From: DATBGO01 sp963785765
GTDB taxonomy: Bacteria; Actinomycetota; Actinomycetes; Streptosporangiales; Streptosporangiaceae
NCBI GenBank assembly: GCA_963785765.1
Contig: CAWAWM010000008.1
Span: 806,001-870,000 of the forward strand
Direction of reading: 5' to 3'
DNA: 64,000 nt
This document shows positions 43,086 through 52,791 of the stretch, in pieces. How positions within the stretch are numbered: position 1 is the first letter of the stretch; every line of letters starts with the position of its first letter. Position numbers and translations under genes: made by a program. Under the pieces are notes generated by a model. That model saw only the letters and a list, made by a program, of their open reading frames with translations, searched no databases and was not told the DNA's origin.

Positions 43086-44084
43086 GTGACCGTTCACTCA
43101 TCGCCGCTGAATCCCGGCACGCTGAGTGCCGGCGGGCCGGCTGCGGCCGTCATTGAGACGACGGCGTTAACAAAGCGCTATCCGGGCCCGGTCACCGCGC
43201 TCGACGGGCTGACCGTGGCCGTCGAGCCTGGCATCACCGGGCTGGTCGGGTCCAACGGCGCTGGAAAGTCCACCCTGATCAAGGTCCTGCTCGGCCTGCT
43301 GCCGCCGACCAGCGGACAGGCCAAGGTGCTCGGCCGCGACTGCGCGAGCGAGGCCAGCCAGATCCGTACGCTGACCGGGTACATGCCCGAGCACGACTGC
43401 CTGCCGCCCGATGTCAGCGCGACGGAGTTCGTCACCCACCTGGGCCGGATGTCCGGGCTGCCGGCCACCGCCGCCAAGGAACGCGCCGCGGAGACGCTGC
43501 GTCATGTCGGCCTGTACGAGGAGCGGTACCGGCAGATCGGCACCTACTCGACCGGCATGAAGCAGCGGGTGAAGCTGGCTCAGGCGCTGGTCGGCGATCC
43601 TCGGCTGCTGCTGCTCGACGAGCCGACCAACGGCCTGGACCCGGCCGGCCGGGCCACCATGCTGGAGCTGATCGCCAGGATCGGTGGCGAGTTCGGCATC
43701 GCGGTCGTCGTGGCCTCCCATCTGCTCGGCGAGGTCGAGCAGATCTGCGATCACCTGGTCGCCATCGACGGCGGGCGGCTGTTGCGGGCCGCCTCGATGA
43801 GCTCGTTCACCCAGGCCAGCCAGGTGCTGGCCATCGAGGTGGAAGAGGGCACCGACCGGCTGGCCGCCGAGCTGGCCCGGCGCGGCTTGCAGCCGGTCGC
43901 CCAGCAGCGGGAGCTGCTCGTCCGGCTCGCGGGCGAGGACACCTTCGACACCGTCCGCGACGCGATCGCGGACCTCGGCCTTCCGCTGAACCGGATGGAG
44001 CAGCGCAGGCACCGGGTCGAGGAACTGTTCCGCGGCGATCAGGCGCCCGCTGCTGACCCGGAGGGAGCGGCTCATGTCAGCTGA
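43086..44084 (+). CDS. ABC transporter ATP-binding protein (1)
   Basis: 332 residues. Walker A GSNGAGKST, signature YSTGMKQRV, Walker B LLLLDEPTNGLDP and the switch His (ASHLL). C-terminal extension of about 90 residues as in bacterial ABC-2 export ATPases. GTG start at 43086. Overlaps the permease gene by 11 nt. First of four co-directional ABC genes. Confidence 0.93.
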   Translation: MTVHSSPLNPGTLSAGGPAAAVIETTALTKRYPGPVTALDGLTVAVEPGITGLVGSNGAGKSTLIKVLLGLLPPTSGQAKVLGRDCASEASQIRTLTGYMPEHDCLPPDVSATEFVTHLGRMSGLPATAAKERAAETLRHVGLYEERYRQIGTYSTGMKQRVKLAQALVGDPRLLLLDEPTNGLDPAGRATMLELIARIGGEFGIAVVVASHLLGEVEQICDHLVAIDGGRLLRAASMSSFTQASQVLAIEVEEGTDRLAAELARRGLQPVAQQRELLVRLAGEDTFDTVRDAIADLGLPLNRMEQRRHRVEELFRGDQAPAADPEGAAHVS

Positions 44085-45045
44085 CCACACGATGGCCGGC
44101 CACGGCCTGGCGCCCAGGTCCGGCGGTGGCGTGATCCACGACATCGGGTACCGCAGCTACGAGGGGGAGCGGCTGAGCCGGGGCCGGATCGTCCTGGCCT
44201 TGTGCTGGCACAGCCTGCGCTCCGCCTTCGGCATCGGCCGCGGGGTGAAGGCCAAGATCGTGCCGGTCCTGACCTTCGCGATCATCTGCCTGCCTGCGGT
44301 GGTGGACGCGGTGGTCGTCAACCGCACCGGCACCCGCCAGGTCAGCTACGACACCTACACGCCGGCCATCCGGATCCTGGTGATGATCGTCTTCCTGGCC
44401 GCCCAGGCGCCCGAACTGGTCTCCCGCGACCTGCGCAGCCATGTGCTGCCGCTGTACTTCGCGCGGCCGATCAGCCGCCTGGACTACCCGCTGGCCAAGC
44501 TGACCGCCTTCATCCTGGCCTGCCTGGCGATGATCGAGATCCCGCTGCTCATCCTCTACCTGGGCACGATCGCCCAGGCCCATGGCGGCAGCGCGATCTG
44601 GAGCGAGACGAAGGCGCTGATCCCTGGCCTGCTGGTCGGCCTGATGTGGTCGGTGCTGCTGGCCTCCATCGCCCTGGCCATCGCCTCGCTCACCGGCCGG
44701 CGGGCCTACGCGACCGGCGGCATCGCGATCTTCTTCCTGCTCACGCTCACGCTGGGCCGCATCCTGATCCGGGTCTCCATCCAGAGCGCCGCCATTCACG
44801 GCGCCGTCGGTCTCGGGCCCGTCGGTCATCCGCCGCCCGCGGCCCAGTTCTACGCCCTGATCAGCCCGTTCACGGTCCTGGACGGCGTGCGCCAGTGGCT
44901 GGGCGGGGCGACGAAGCTGAGCGGCCCCGGCACTATCGGCAGCCCGGGCAGCTACGGCCCGCTGTTCGGGGTGATGCTGTTGGTCTTCCTCGGAGCCAGT
45001 CTCGCCATCCTGGCCGCCAGGTACCGGAAGGTGGGCATCTCATGA
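44074..45045 (+). CDS. ABC-2-type permease (1)
   Basis: 323 residues, about six helices, with a cytoplasmic N-terminus (IHDIGYRSYEGERLSRGRI) seen in bacterial ABC-2 permeases. LPLYFARPISRLDYPLAKL is the family coupling loop. Its stop overlaps the next start (ATGA), so it is co-translated with both ATPases. Substrate unknown. Confidence 0.9.
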   Translation: MSADHTMAGHGLAPRSGGGVIHDIGYRSYEGERLSRGRIVLALCWHSLRSAFGIGRGVKAKIVPVLTFAIICLPAVVDAVVVNRTGTRQVSYDTYTPAIRILVMIVFLAAQAPELVSRDLRSHVLPLYFARPISRLDYPLAKLTAFILACLAMIEIPLLILYLGTIAQAHGGSAIWSETKALIPGLLVGLMWSVLLASIALAIASLTGRRAYATGGIAIFFLLTLTLGRILIRVSIQSAAIHGAVGLGPVGHPPPAAQFYALISPFTVLDGVRQWLGGATKLSGPGTIGSPGSYGPLFGVMLLVFLGASLAILAARYRKVGIS

Positions 45046-45953
45046 CCGCGATCGAGCTGCGCAACGTGTCGCGCTGGTACGGGAACGTCGTGGCGGTCAA
45101 CGACATCTCGATGACGATCGGGCCCGGGGTCACCGGCCTGCTCGGCCCCAACGGGGCGGGGAAGTCCACCCTGCTGCACATGATGGCGGGCTTCCTGGAG
45201 CCATCACGCGGCGAGCTGACCGTCGGCGGCAGGCCCAGCTGGCGTAATCCGGAGACCTTCAGGATCCTGGGCCTGGTGCCCGAGCGCGACTCGGTGTACT
45301 CCTTCCTCACCGGGGCTGACTTCGTCCGCGCCACCGCGAAGCTGCACGGCCTGGCCGATCCCGACGCTGCCATGGGCCGGGCGATCGGCATCGTGGAGAT
45401 GGCCGAGGCGCAGGACCGCAAGATCGCCACCTACTCCAAGGGCATGCGGCAGCGGATCAAGGTCGCCGCCGCCCTGGTTCACGATCCCGAAGTGCTGCTG
45501 CTGGATGAGCCGTTCAACGGGATGGACCCGCGGCAGCGGCTGCAGATGATGGACCTGCTGGACGGGCTGGCCCACCAGGGCCGCGCGATCCTGTTCAGCT
45601 CGCACATCCTGGAGGAGGTGGAGCGCATCTCCGGCACCATCCAGGTCATCGTGGGCGGCCGCCTGGCCGCGTCCGGGGACTTTCGCGCCATCAGGCGGCT
45701 GATGACCAGCCGGCCGCATGTCTTCCTGGTCAGGTCGTCCGACGACCGGCGGCTCGGCGCCGCACTGATCGGCAGGCCCGCCGTCAACGGGGTCGAGCTG
45801 TCGCCGCGCGGACTGCAGGTACGGGCCGCCGATTACGGCGCCTTCACCAGGGAGCTGGCCGGGCTCACCAGGCAGGAGGGGATCAGGCTGCGCGAGCTGC
45901 TGCCCGCCGACGAATCACTGGAAAGCGTGTTCGCCTACCTGATCGCATCCTGA
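45042..45953 (+). CDS. ABC transporter ATP-binding protein (2)
   Basis: 303 residues. Walker A GPNGAGKST, signature YSKGMRQRI, Walker B LLLLDEPFNGMDP, switch SSHIL. Paralogous to the first ATPase; each could pair with one permease or form a heterodimer. ATG at 45042. C-terminal domain about 85 residues. Confidence 0.93.
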   Translation: MTAIELRNVSRWYGNVVAVNDISMTIGPGVTGLLGPNGAGKSTLLHMMAGFLEPSRGELTVGGRPSWRNPETFRILGLVPERDSVYSFLTGADFVRATAKLHGLADPDAAMGRAIGIVEMAEAQDRKIATYSKGMRQRIKVAAALVHDPEVLLLDEPFNGMDPRQRLQMMDLLDGLAHQGRAILFSSHILEEVERISGTIQVIVGGRLAASGDFRAIRRLMTSRPHVFLVRSSDDRRLGAALIGRPAVNGVELSPRGLQVRAADYGAFTRELAGLTRQEGIRLRELLPADESLESVFAYLIAS

Positions 45954-46014
45954 CCGCCGTCAGGAACCCGTTCCCGGCCAGACCAGAACGGGCTGAGACG
46001 AAGAAGTGAGAGCC

Positions 46015-46743
46015 ATGTCCGCAGTCTTCAACCCGGTCGTCATGCGGATCACGTTCCGGGCGACCATGAGCCGCAAGCGGGCCTTGCTGTTCGCGATTCC
46101 CGCGGTGATCCTGATCGGTATCTCCGGGCTGCTGAAGGCCACCCAGCCGACTGCCACGCAATGGCCGCCTGCGTTCCTGGGCACCTTCGGGTTCTCGGTG
46201 GTGCTGCCGCTCACCGCGCTGATCATCGGCACCAGCGTGCTCGGCGCCGAGATCGACGACGGCAGTATCATCCATCTGCTGGCCACCCCGGTACGCAGGT
46301 CCGCCGTGGTGTTCAGCAAGTTCGCCGTGGCTGTCGTCCTGACCATCACGTTCGCTGCCGTCCCCGAGCTGCTCGCGGGCCTGATCGCGACCGGCCCCAC
46401 CAAGCTCACGGCGGGGATATTCGCCGGTGCGCTGGCCGCGGCGGTGATCTATAACGCGATCTTCGTGATGGTCTCGGTGCTGACCACCCGGGCTATCGCG
46501 GTCGGTCTGCTGTACCTGGTGGTCTGGGAGGGGCTGCTGGTCAACCTGGTCAGCGGCGCGAGCGAGCTGTCGGCCGGCCAGTACTCCCTGGGCATCGCCA
46601 ACGCCATCGCGCACAACTCCAACCTGAACGCGCACCTCAGCCTGAGCACGGCGGTCATCCTGGGCGTGATCGTGACGGCGGTGACGCTGGCGCTCGCGGT
46701 CCGCGCCCTGTCGGCGTTCTCGCTGAAGGGCGAGGCGGTCTGA
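46015..46743 (+). CDS. ABC-2-type permease (2)
   Basis: 242 residues, six helices (LIIGTSVLGAEIDDGSIIHLLATPVRR is the characteristic loop). ATG at 46015 has GAAGAAG upstream; a GTG at 46006 is an alternative. Ends the four-gene ABC cluster, 62 nt after ATPase 2. Confidence 0.9.
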   Translation: MSAVFNPVVMRITFRATMSRKRALLFAIPAVILIGISGLLKATQPTATQWPPAFLGTFGFSVVLPLTALIIGTSVLGAEIDDGSIIHLLATPVRRSAVVFSKFAVAVVLTITFAAVPELLAGLIATGPTKLTAGIFAGALAAAVIYNAIFVMVSVLTTRAIAVGLLYLVVWEGLLVNLVSGASELSAGQYSLGIANAIAHNSNLNAHLSLSTAVILGVIVTAVTLALAVRALSAFSLKGEAV

Positions 46744-46779
46744 TCGCGCCTGCCGTCGGCAAAGATTGGCCGGGCGGCC

Positions 46780-47388
46780 GTGCAGCGAATTGCCATGACT
46801 CGGCGTCTGTCTGATATGGATGCCGACATGGCCGGGCGAGTTGGTGACCACGCTAACGTGGTCGGCGCGGGAGCGCCTGATCATGGCGATTCCGGGGCTG
46901 TCGAGGCCGCCGACGTGACCGAGCTGTTCCGCGCTCACCAGCTGGAGCTGGTCCGGCTGGCTCTGCTCATGGGCGTTGACCTGGGCACCGCCGAGGACGT
47001 GGTGCAGGACGCCTTTGAGCGACTGCATCGCCGCTGGGGCCGGTTGCGCAATCCGGGCAGCGAGCTGGCTTATGCGCGCTCCACCGTCTTGAATGGCTGC
47101 CGCACCGTGCACCGCCGCTCCGCCGTGGCCAGGCGGCACGCGCCGCAATTAGCTGAACCAGCGCAGGACCCCGGTTCGGGCGGGCAGGCTGACTACGCCG
47201 ATCGCAGCGAGATGGCCGCGGCGCTCCGCGCGATCCCGCGCCGGCAGCGTGAGGTGCTGGTCCTCCGCTACTACGCCGACCTTGACGTGGCCGAGATAGC
47301 GCAGACGCTGGGCATCGGCCAGGCCGCGGTGCGCTCGCACGCGTCGCGCGGGCTGGCGGCACTCGCCCGCGTCCTCGGGGAGGGCTGA
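46780..47388 (+). CDS. SigE-family RNA polymerase ECF sigma factor
   Basis: 202 residues. Sigma region 2 (LFRAHQLELVRLALLMGVDLGTAEDVVQDAFERLHRRW) and region 4 (LRAIPRRQREVLVLRYYADLDVAEIAQTLGIGQAAVRSHASRGLAAL). Start uncertain: GTG 46780, ATG 46795 or ATG 46816, none with a strong ribosome site. The following membrane gene starts 3 nt after its stop and is the likely anti-sigma-type partner. It may control the ABC cluster beside it (inference). Confidence 0.92.
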   Translation: MQRIAMTRRLSDMDADMAGRVGDHANVVGAGAPDHGDSGAVEAADVTELFRAHQLELVRLALLMGVDLGTAEDVVQDAFERLHRRWGRLRNPGSELAYARSTVLNGCRTVHRRSAVARRHAPQLAEPAQDPGSGGQADYADRSEMAAALRAIPRRQREVLVLRYYADLDVAEIAQTLGIGQAAVRSHASRGLAALARVLGEG

Positions 47389-47391
47389 ACG

Positions 47392-48621
47392 ATGACGAAG
47401 CTCGAAGACCGGCTCCGCGGCGAACTGCGGGCCATGGCGGAGCAGGTCCAGCCGCAGACGCTCCGGCCGCTCCGGGCCCCGGCCGCCCGCACTGGCTGGT
47501 CAGCCCGGTTCCGATGGGCGGCAGACGGCCGCCCTTCGCGCAAGCAGCGCTGGCTGGCCGCAGCAGCGGCCGTGGCGGCCGTGGCCGTGATCGTGGCCGC
47601 CGTCAATATCGCCGGACGCCTCACGCAACACCAGGTGGCGGGCCCGGTCGCGGCCATGCCGCGCTACTACCTGAACAACGCCGCCAACGGGACGGTCGCC
47701 ATCCGCAGGTCCGCTACCGGGCAGCTGGTGGCCACCGTCGCTCCGCCTGCCCACCTCGGCTACTCCTGGGTCGCGGCGGCCGCCGACGACCGCCGGTTTG
47801 TCCTGGCGGCGGTCGCGGGCTCCGGCCGGCACGCCGTGACCTCGTTCTATCTGCTGCGCCTGGCGGCGGACGGCCATCCGGCCGCGCTGACCCGGCTCTC
47901 CTACACGGTGCCCGCCGGGTCGGCCGGGTACTACGCGAACAGCATCGCGCTGAGCCCGGATGCCAGCTGGCTCGCGGTGGCGATCGGCCCGGTCCCCGGC
48001 GACGGCGGCGGTTCTTCGGTGTCGGGTCCCTCGCGGCTGACGGAAGTCTCGATGGCTACCGGGGCAGCCGTGCGATCCTGGACCGCGCCAGCTAAGGTCA
48101 CGCTGAGCGAGCTTTCCTGGGTGCGCGGCGGGGAGATCTCGTTCAATACCTATGATCAGCGGCCGCTGCCTGACCACCCGCCGATCCAGCAGTTGCGGCT
48201 GCTTAACACGGCCCGGCCGGGCAGCGACCTGCTGTCGGCCAGCGTGGTCGTGCGGTTCGGCCCGCCAGGCGTTACCTACGGCGAGGCGCTGGTGACGCCC
48301 GATGGCCGCGAGATCATCGCCTGGACATACCTCAGCCGCCCCGATCCCAGTGGTGGTGGCGTCTTTGACCTGGAAGGTTCGCTCGCAGAGTACTCAGTCA
48401 AGACCGGCCAGCGGCTGCGGATGCTGTACGGCGCGCCAGTCGGCCGCACGCTGATCAACAGCGACGGGCTGCTCACCGTGGACGCCTCCGGCGGTCACTT
48501 GCTGACCGAGGCCGAGAACGTGTACGGCAAGGTCTTCTTCGGCAGGATCGACAACGGGCGGTTCACCCCGCTGCCGCACCCGAATCTCTCCGCAGGCGGC
48601 CCGTTCCCGGCCGCCTGGTGA
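47392..48621 (+). CDS. Membrane-anchored beta-propeller-like protein paired with the sigma factor
   Basis: 409 residues. N-terminal cytoplasmic part of about 50 residues with no zinc-binding ZAS motif visible, one helix (WLAAAAAVAAVAVIVAAVNIAG), then a WD40/YVTN-like extracytoplasmic part (GYSWVAAAADDRRFVLAAV, NSIALSPDASWLAVAIG). This sigma-plus-propeller order is common for SigE-type ECF genes. Probably senses an outside signal and holds or releases the sigma factor; not proven. Confidence 0.82.
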   Translation: MTKLEDRLRGELRAMAEQVQPQTLRPLRAPAARTGWSARFRWAADGRPSRKQRWLAAAAAVAAVAVIVAAVNIAGRLTQHQVAGPVAAMPRYYLNNAANGTVAIRRSATGQLVATVAPPAHLGYSWVAAAADDRRFVLAAVAGSGRHAVTSFYLLRLAADGHPAALTRLSYTVPAGSAGYYANSIALSPDASWLAVAIGPVPGDGGGSSVSGPSRLTEVSMATGAAVRSWTAPAKVTLSELSWVRGGEISFNTYDQRPLPDHPPIQQLRLLNTARPGSDLLSASVVVRFGPPGVTYGEALVTPDGREIIAWTYLSRPDPSGGGVFDLEGSLAEYSVKTGQRLRMLYGAPVGRTLINSDGLLTVDASGGHLLTEAENVYGKVFFGRIDNGRFTPLPHPNLSAGGPFPAAW

Positions 48622-48647
48622 CCGCGACCGGGGCTGCGGCCGGACCG

Positions 48648-49223
48648 CTACGGCCGGGCCCCCGCCGCAGCGGCCTTGAGCTGCTTCTTGTGCGCACGCA
48701 CCGCGTCCAGCGACGCCTGGTCCACCACGTCGGCCACCGAGTAGTGCGAGCCTTCCGCCCCGAACCGGCCGGCCGCCTCGCGCCAGCCCTCCGGCTGGAC
48801 ACTGAGCTGCTTGCCGAGCAGCGCCACCAGGATCTGCGCCTTGTACGTGCCGTAGCCGGGCAGCTCGGTAAGGCGCCGCAGCAGGTGGGGGCCGTCCTCG
48901 GCATCCAGCCAGATCCGGCCGGCGTAGCCGTCATAGCGCTCGACCACCGCCCGGGCCAGTTCCTGGGTGCGGCCCGCCATCGCCCGCGGGTAACGGTGCA
49001 GCGCCGGCCGCTCGCTGAACACCGCGGCGAGCGCGTCCGGATCGTAGTCGGCCAGCTCCGCGGCGGTCGGCTCGTGGCCGAGCCGCTGCATCAGCACGTA
49101 CGGCGAGCCGAACGCCTTCTCCAGCGGCACCTGCTGATCCAGCAGCATCGCGATGAGCAGGGCCAGCGGGCTGCCTGACAGCAGCTCGTTGGCGCCGGGA
49201 TCGATGGGCAGCGACAGCGCCAC
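48648..49223 (-). CDS. HhH-GPD-type base-excision DNA glycosylase-like protein
   Basis: 191 residues, about as long as the family's short actinobacterial form. LLIAMLLDQQVPLEKAF at the start and the helix-hairpin-helix LTELPGYGTYKAQILVALLGKQL with the following conserved loop are present. The usual catalytic Asp or Lys after the hairpin is not evident (GKQLSVQPEGW), so activity is uncertain. Convergent with the propeller protein, 26 nt apart. Confidence 0.85.
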   Translation of the reverse strand: MALSLPIDPGANELLSGSPLALLIAMLLDQQVPLEKAFGSPYVLMQRLGHEPTAAELADYDPDALAAVFSERPALHRYPRAMAGRTQELARAVVERYDGYAGRIWLDAEDGPHLLRRLTELPGYGTYKAQILVALLGKQLSVQPEGWREAAGRFGAEGSHYSVADVVDQASLDAVRAHKKQLKAAAAGARP

Positions 49224-49328
49224 GGCGGCCTCCGATAGATGCGGACTCTGTGCACATCCTGCCGTGTCCGGGGCCCGGGCGCAGCTGGCCGGTGCGGCGG
49301 CCCTGATCGTCCGGGTGCCCCGTCCGGT

Positions 49329-50933
49329 TCAGCCGGCCGCCCCAGCTGTGTCGCTCGCGTGATACCGCGCGAGATCTTGCTCTTCCGCCTCCTGGCCAGG
49401 GAACTTGCCGAACACCAGCAGCGAGCCGAGCAGCACGGCGACGATCCCCGCGGTGTAGGCCCATTGGTCGCCAGACAAGAATGATGACCGGGCCGCTGCG
49501 GTGATCGCGCTGGTGTACTGCGGGTAGCGCTGGGCGACCGCTTGAGCGCCGGCGAACGACTTTGTGAGCTGGTTCTGGACGCTGGCCGAGACCTGCGAGC
49601 CGTGCGGCGACCCGGCGATCGCCGTGGCGAAGGCGGTCGCGTAGCCGGCGGTGAGCAGCGCGCCGAAGATCGACTGCATGATCGCGCCGCCCAGGTCGCG
49701 CTGCAGGTCGGCGGTACCCGAGGCCATCCCGACCCGCCGGACAGGAACCGAGTCGGTCAGCGAGTGCGAGGCGGGCGTGGCGGCGAAGCCGACCCCGATC
49801 CCGATCAGCGCATAGGCCAGGCCGACCGGCCAGTAGGAGATGTGCTCCTTCCAGAGCAGCAGCATCGCGAGGAAGCCGAGCAGGACGAACAGGTACCCGG
49901 TGAGCAGCGTGAGCCTGGACCCGCGGGCCTGGATCAGCCGGGCCGAGGCAGGTGCGACCGCCACCATGAAGAACGCCTGCGGCAGGTTGGCCAGGCCGGC
50001 CTGGAGGGTGGAGTAACCGAGCACGTCCTGCAGGAACTGCTGGCCGATGAAGATCGCGCCCATCAGAGAGCCGAACACGATCACTCCGGCGACGGCCGCC
50101 ACCCAGAAGGTGGGCCGCCCGGCGATGTGCAGGTCATAGAGCGGGTGCGCCGCAGCGCGCTGCCGGATCACGAAGGCCACCACGGCCGCCACCGCCACCA
50201 CGGCCAGCCCGATGACCAGCGCTCCCTTACCCGGGACCGGCGCGAAGTTGATAGCCACGATGAGCGCGACGACTCCGATCACGGACATGACGCCGCCCAC
50301 GTTGTCCACCGGGCTGGTCGTCTCATTGACATGGCCAGGCACGAACCAGACCGCCAGCACGAACGCCACCAGGGCCAGCGGCAGCGTGGCCAGGAACACC
50401 GACCCCCAGTAGAAATGCTCGAGCAGCGCGCCGGAGATGGCCGGGCCGAGCGCGGCGACGGCCGCGCCGATGCCGGACCACAGCGCGATGGCCCTGGTCC
50501 GGGCCGGCCCGGACCACAGTGCCGTGACCAGGGCCAGCGTGGTCGGGAACGCCATCCCGGCGGAGATGCCGCCGAGGATCCGCGCCACGATCAGCACCGT
50601 GTCGCTGGGCGCGAACGCGGCCAGCAGGCAGGCCGGAACCGACAGCGCCATCCCGAGCAGCAGCATCATCTTGCGGCCGTACCTGTCGCCCACCGCACCC
50701 AGGTACAGGACCGATCCGGCCAGGCCGAGCGAGTACCCGACGGCCACCAGGTCCAGGGAGGTCTGCGTTGAGTCGAACGCCTTGCCGATCGAGGGCAGCG
50801 CGACGTTGGCTACGGCCAGGTTCAGGTTGGCGACCGCGGCTACCACGATCAATGACGTGAGCACCAGACCGGCCCGCTCAGGGGCGCCGCGGGCGGCCGG
50901 CGGCGCCGCAGGCGCGGACCTTGCCGTTGCCAT
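49329..50933 (-). CDS. MFS transporter, DHA2 type
   Basis: 534 residues, about 14 helices; NLNLAVANVALPSIGKAFDSTQTSLDLV at the start and GDRYGRKMMLL motif A. A Gln/Ser-rich loop near 480-520 is extracytoplasmic. ATG at 50933 is chosen because a longer reading to 51026 enters the regulon box at 51022. Diverges from the small membrane gene at 51205. Substrate unknown. Confidence 0.92.
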   Translation of the reverse strand: MATARSAPAAPPAARGAPERAGLVLTSLIVVAAVANLNLAVANVALPSIGKAFDSTQTSLDLVAVGYSLGLAGSVLYLGAVGDRYGRKMMLLLGMALSVPACLLAAFAPSDTVLIVARILGGISAGMAFPTTLALVTALWSGPARTRAIALWSGIGAAVAALGPAISGALLEHFYWGSVFLATLPLALVAFVLAVWFVPGHVNETTSPVDNVGGVMSVIGVVALIVAINFAPVPGKGALVIGLAVVAVAAVVAFVIRQRAAAHPLYDLHIAGRPTFWVAAVAGVIVFGSLMGAIFIGQQFLQDVLGYSTLQAGLANLPQAFFMVAVAPASARLIQARGSRLTLLTGYLFVLLGFLAMLLLWKEHISYWPVGLAYALIGIGVGFAATPASHSLTDSVPVRRVGMASGTADLQRDLGGAIMQSIFGALLTAGYATAFATAIAGSPHGSQVSASVQNQLTKSFAGAQAVAQRYPQYTSAITAAARSSFLSGDQWAYTAGIVAVLLGSLLVFGKFPGQEAEEQDLARYHASDTAGAAG

Positions 50934-51021
50934 CGCTCCCCGATCCCGGTTGGCGGCCAGCGGTCTGTCCGCCTGGCGTCCAAATCGGTAACCAGGCCTA
51001 ACGGGATCGGGCTGACCGGGC

Positions 51022-51040
51022 ATCACCTACGGCGGGTGAT
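51022..51040. promoter_or_regulatory. Regulon box copy 13, outside the main cluster
   Basis: ATCACCTACGGCGGGTGAT, strong palindrome, 89 nt from the MFS ATG and 165 nt from the GTG at 51205. Shows that the regulon extends beyond the first 21.5 kb. Confidence 0.65.
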
Positions 51041-51204
51041 CGGCAGGCGCGGCGGGCCCGCGCCGGAGCCGGCGAGCCGGGGCCGCGCGACCGGCCGGGA
51101 ACGCGGGCGGTATCTGCATCGTTACCGCTGACGAGGCCAGATGTGGTCTAGTTGTCCTAGGGACAGCACGCGGGAGGCGAGCTTCCGCAGAGAGAAGGAG
51201 TCCG

Positions 51205-51396
51205 GTGTCGCCTCACATGAAGATTGGCATTGCCGGGGTCATCATCGGGCTCATCTTGTTCATCGTCAGCCCGTGGCTCGCCCTGGGCGTGATCGCCGCC
51301 GCGATCATCATCCCGACCGTTGCCTACCTGATGCTCGACCCGTCCCAGCGGCGCCGCCTGCGCGCTTCGCGCCGCCGCGGCCAGCTTGGCCGGTGA
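51205..51396 (+). CDS. Small two-helix membrane protein, 63 residues
   Basis: GTG at 51205 with AAGGAG 4 nt upstream. Two adjacent helices (IGIAGVIIGLILFIVSPWL and ALGVIAAAIIIPTVAYLML) and a strongly basic tail (QRRRLRASRRRGQLGR). Divergent from the MFS gene. No named family. Basic tail suggests contact with lipid head groups or nucleic acid (inference). Confidence 0.78.
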   Translation: MSPHMKIGIAGVIIGLILFIVSPWLALGVIAAAIIIPTVAYLMLDPSQRRRLRASRRRGQLGR

Positions 51397-51480
51397 CCAG
51401 GCTCGGCTGGGCAGGCTCGGTTGACTGGGCTCGGCTGTGCAAGCCCGGCTGTGCAAGCCCAGCTGACCGGGCTCAGCTGA
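51397..51480. repeat. Degenerate GGCTCGGCTGxGCA repeats between convergent genes
   Basis: Five or so imperfect copies of a 17-20-bp unit such as GGCTGTGCAAGCCCGGCT. They fill the 76 nt between the small membrane gene and the homocitrate-synthase-like stop. Confidence 0.6.
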
Positions 51481-52702
51481 GCAGGCCGGGGTAGAGCAGC
51501 GACAGCTCGGCCGGATAGGCGGCGATCAGCCTCAGCTCGTCGTCGGTGAGCGGCTGGCTGGTCGCCGACGCGCAGACCTGGACCAGCCGGAACACCTGAT
51601 TCTCCAGCCCGGCCCCGATCTCGATGCCCACCGAGTCCATGACGTGCCTGAAGCCGGCCAGGCCGCCGTACTCGCCGGTCAGCACCACCCGGCCGGCCCG
51701 GGCGTGCCAGTCGGCCGGGAACGGGCCGAGGGTGTCGTCGTCGTAGAGCTCGTAGTTGTTCCGGTCCTTGAGCGCGCCGTCGGCATGGATGCCTGACTCG
51801 TGGGCGAACGCGTTCCGACCGGTGCCCGGCTGGTTGTTCGGCAGCGGCTGGCCGAAGGCGTAGCTCGCCCAGAGCGCGAACCTGCGCGCCCAGGACAAGT
51901 CGAGGTCGTCGCCGATCGGGCTGCGTCCGGCCACCCCGAAGCCGTGCCTGAAGGCCAGGATGCACGAGATCAGGTCGGCGTTACCGGACCGCTCGCCGAT
52001 GCCGTTGATGCAGGTATTGATCCACGCGTCCTGGCCGGCGTCGAGGTCGCCGAGCGCGCCGGACACCGAATTGGCCACCGCCATGCCCAGGTCGTTGTGG
52101 CAGTGCGTCTCTACGGGCATCGCCATGGCGCTGGCCAGCTTGGCGAACCGCTCGCGGATCCGCTCCGGGGTGTCGCCACCGATGGTGTCGCAGTAGCGGA
52201 CCCGGTCCGCGCCTGCCTCCCTGGCCGCGTGCGCGAACTCCAGCAGGAAGCCCTCATCCGTGCGGGAGCCGTCCTCGGCGTTGACCCCGATGGTCTGCGC
52301 TCCGGCGTCCCGGGCCAGGGCCACGGCGGCGGTCATCTCCGAGATGATCGCCTCGCGGTCCAGCCGGCCGCGGAATTTGCGGGAGATCATCTGGTCCGAC
52401 GTGGAGATCGACAGGTTGTAGTGCTGCAGCCCGAGCGGCGCGGCCAGCTCCACGTCGGCGGGCACGGCCCGGCACCAGCCCGACAGCCGGAGCGAGCCGA
52501 GCGCCCCGGCCCTGGCCAGCGCCAGGTTGGCCCGGATGTAGGGCACCTCGTGGAACAGGAAGGGGAAGCCCAGCTCAGACTGCGCGACGCCCAGCCTGGC
52601 CAGGTAGAAGTTGACCATCGTCTTGCCGAACTTCGACAGCCCGGTGCGCGCGGTCTGTACGCCGTCCCTGTTGGTCACGTCAAGGAAGTGGATCTCAGGC
52701 AT
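51473..52702 (-). CDS. LeuA/NifV-family acyl-transfer synthase (isopropylmalate/homocitrate-synthase-like)
   Basis: 409 residues, HMGL-like TIM barrel that condenses acetyl-CoA with a 2-oxo acid. Start HFLDVTNRDGVQTARTGLSK (active Arg-Asp), metal-binding CHNDLGMAVAN, GIGERSGNADL and AHESGIHADG are all present. It has no C-terminal LeuA regulatory domain and is nearer to homocitrate-synthase size. Paired divergently with a citrate synthase, so the two may share a 2-oxo-acid/citramalate-type route. ATG at 52702. Confidence 0.88.
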   Translation of the reverse strand: MPEIHFLDVTNRDGVQTARTGLSKFGKTMVNFYLARLGVAQSELGFPFLFHEVPYIRANLALARAGALGSLRLSGWCRAVPADVELAAPLGLQHYNLSISTSDQMISRKFRGRLDREAIISEMTAAVALARDAGAQTIGVNAEDGSRTDEGFLLEFAHAAREAGADRVRYCDTIGGDTPERIRERFAKLASAMAMPVETHCHNDLGMAVANSVSGALGDLDAGQDAWINTCINGIGERSGNADLISCILAFRHGFGVAGRSPIGDDLDLSWARRFALWASYAFGQPLPNNQPGTGRNAFAHESGIHADGALKDRNNYELYDDDTLGPFPADWHARAGRVVLTGEYGGLAGFRHVMDSVGIEIGAGLENQVFRLVQVCASATSQPLTDDELRLIAAYPAELSLLYPGLLS

Positions 52703-52791
52703 GCTCGGGCCCTCCGCGGATACCTCGGCGAGGCGCGAACGGCCTCGTCCTCCTGAGCTCGATACTCGATCTACTGCATTAATTAGTCAAT

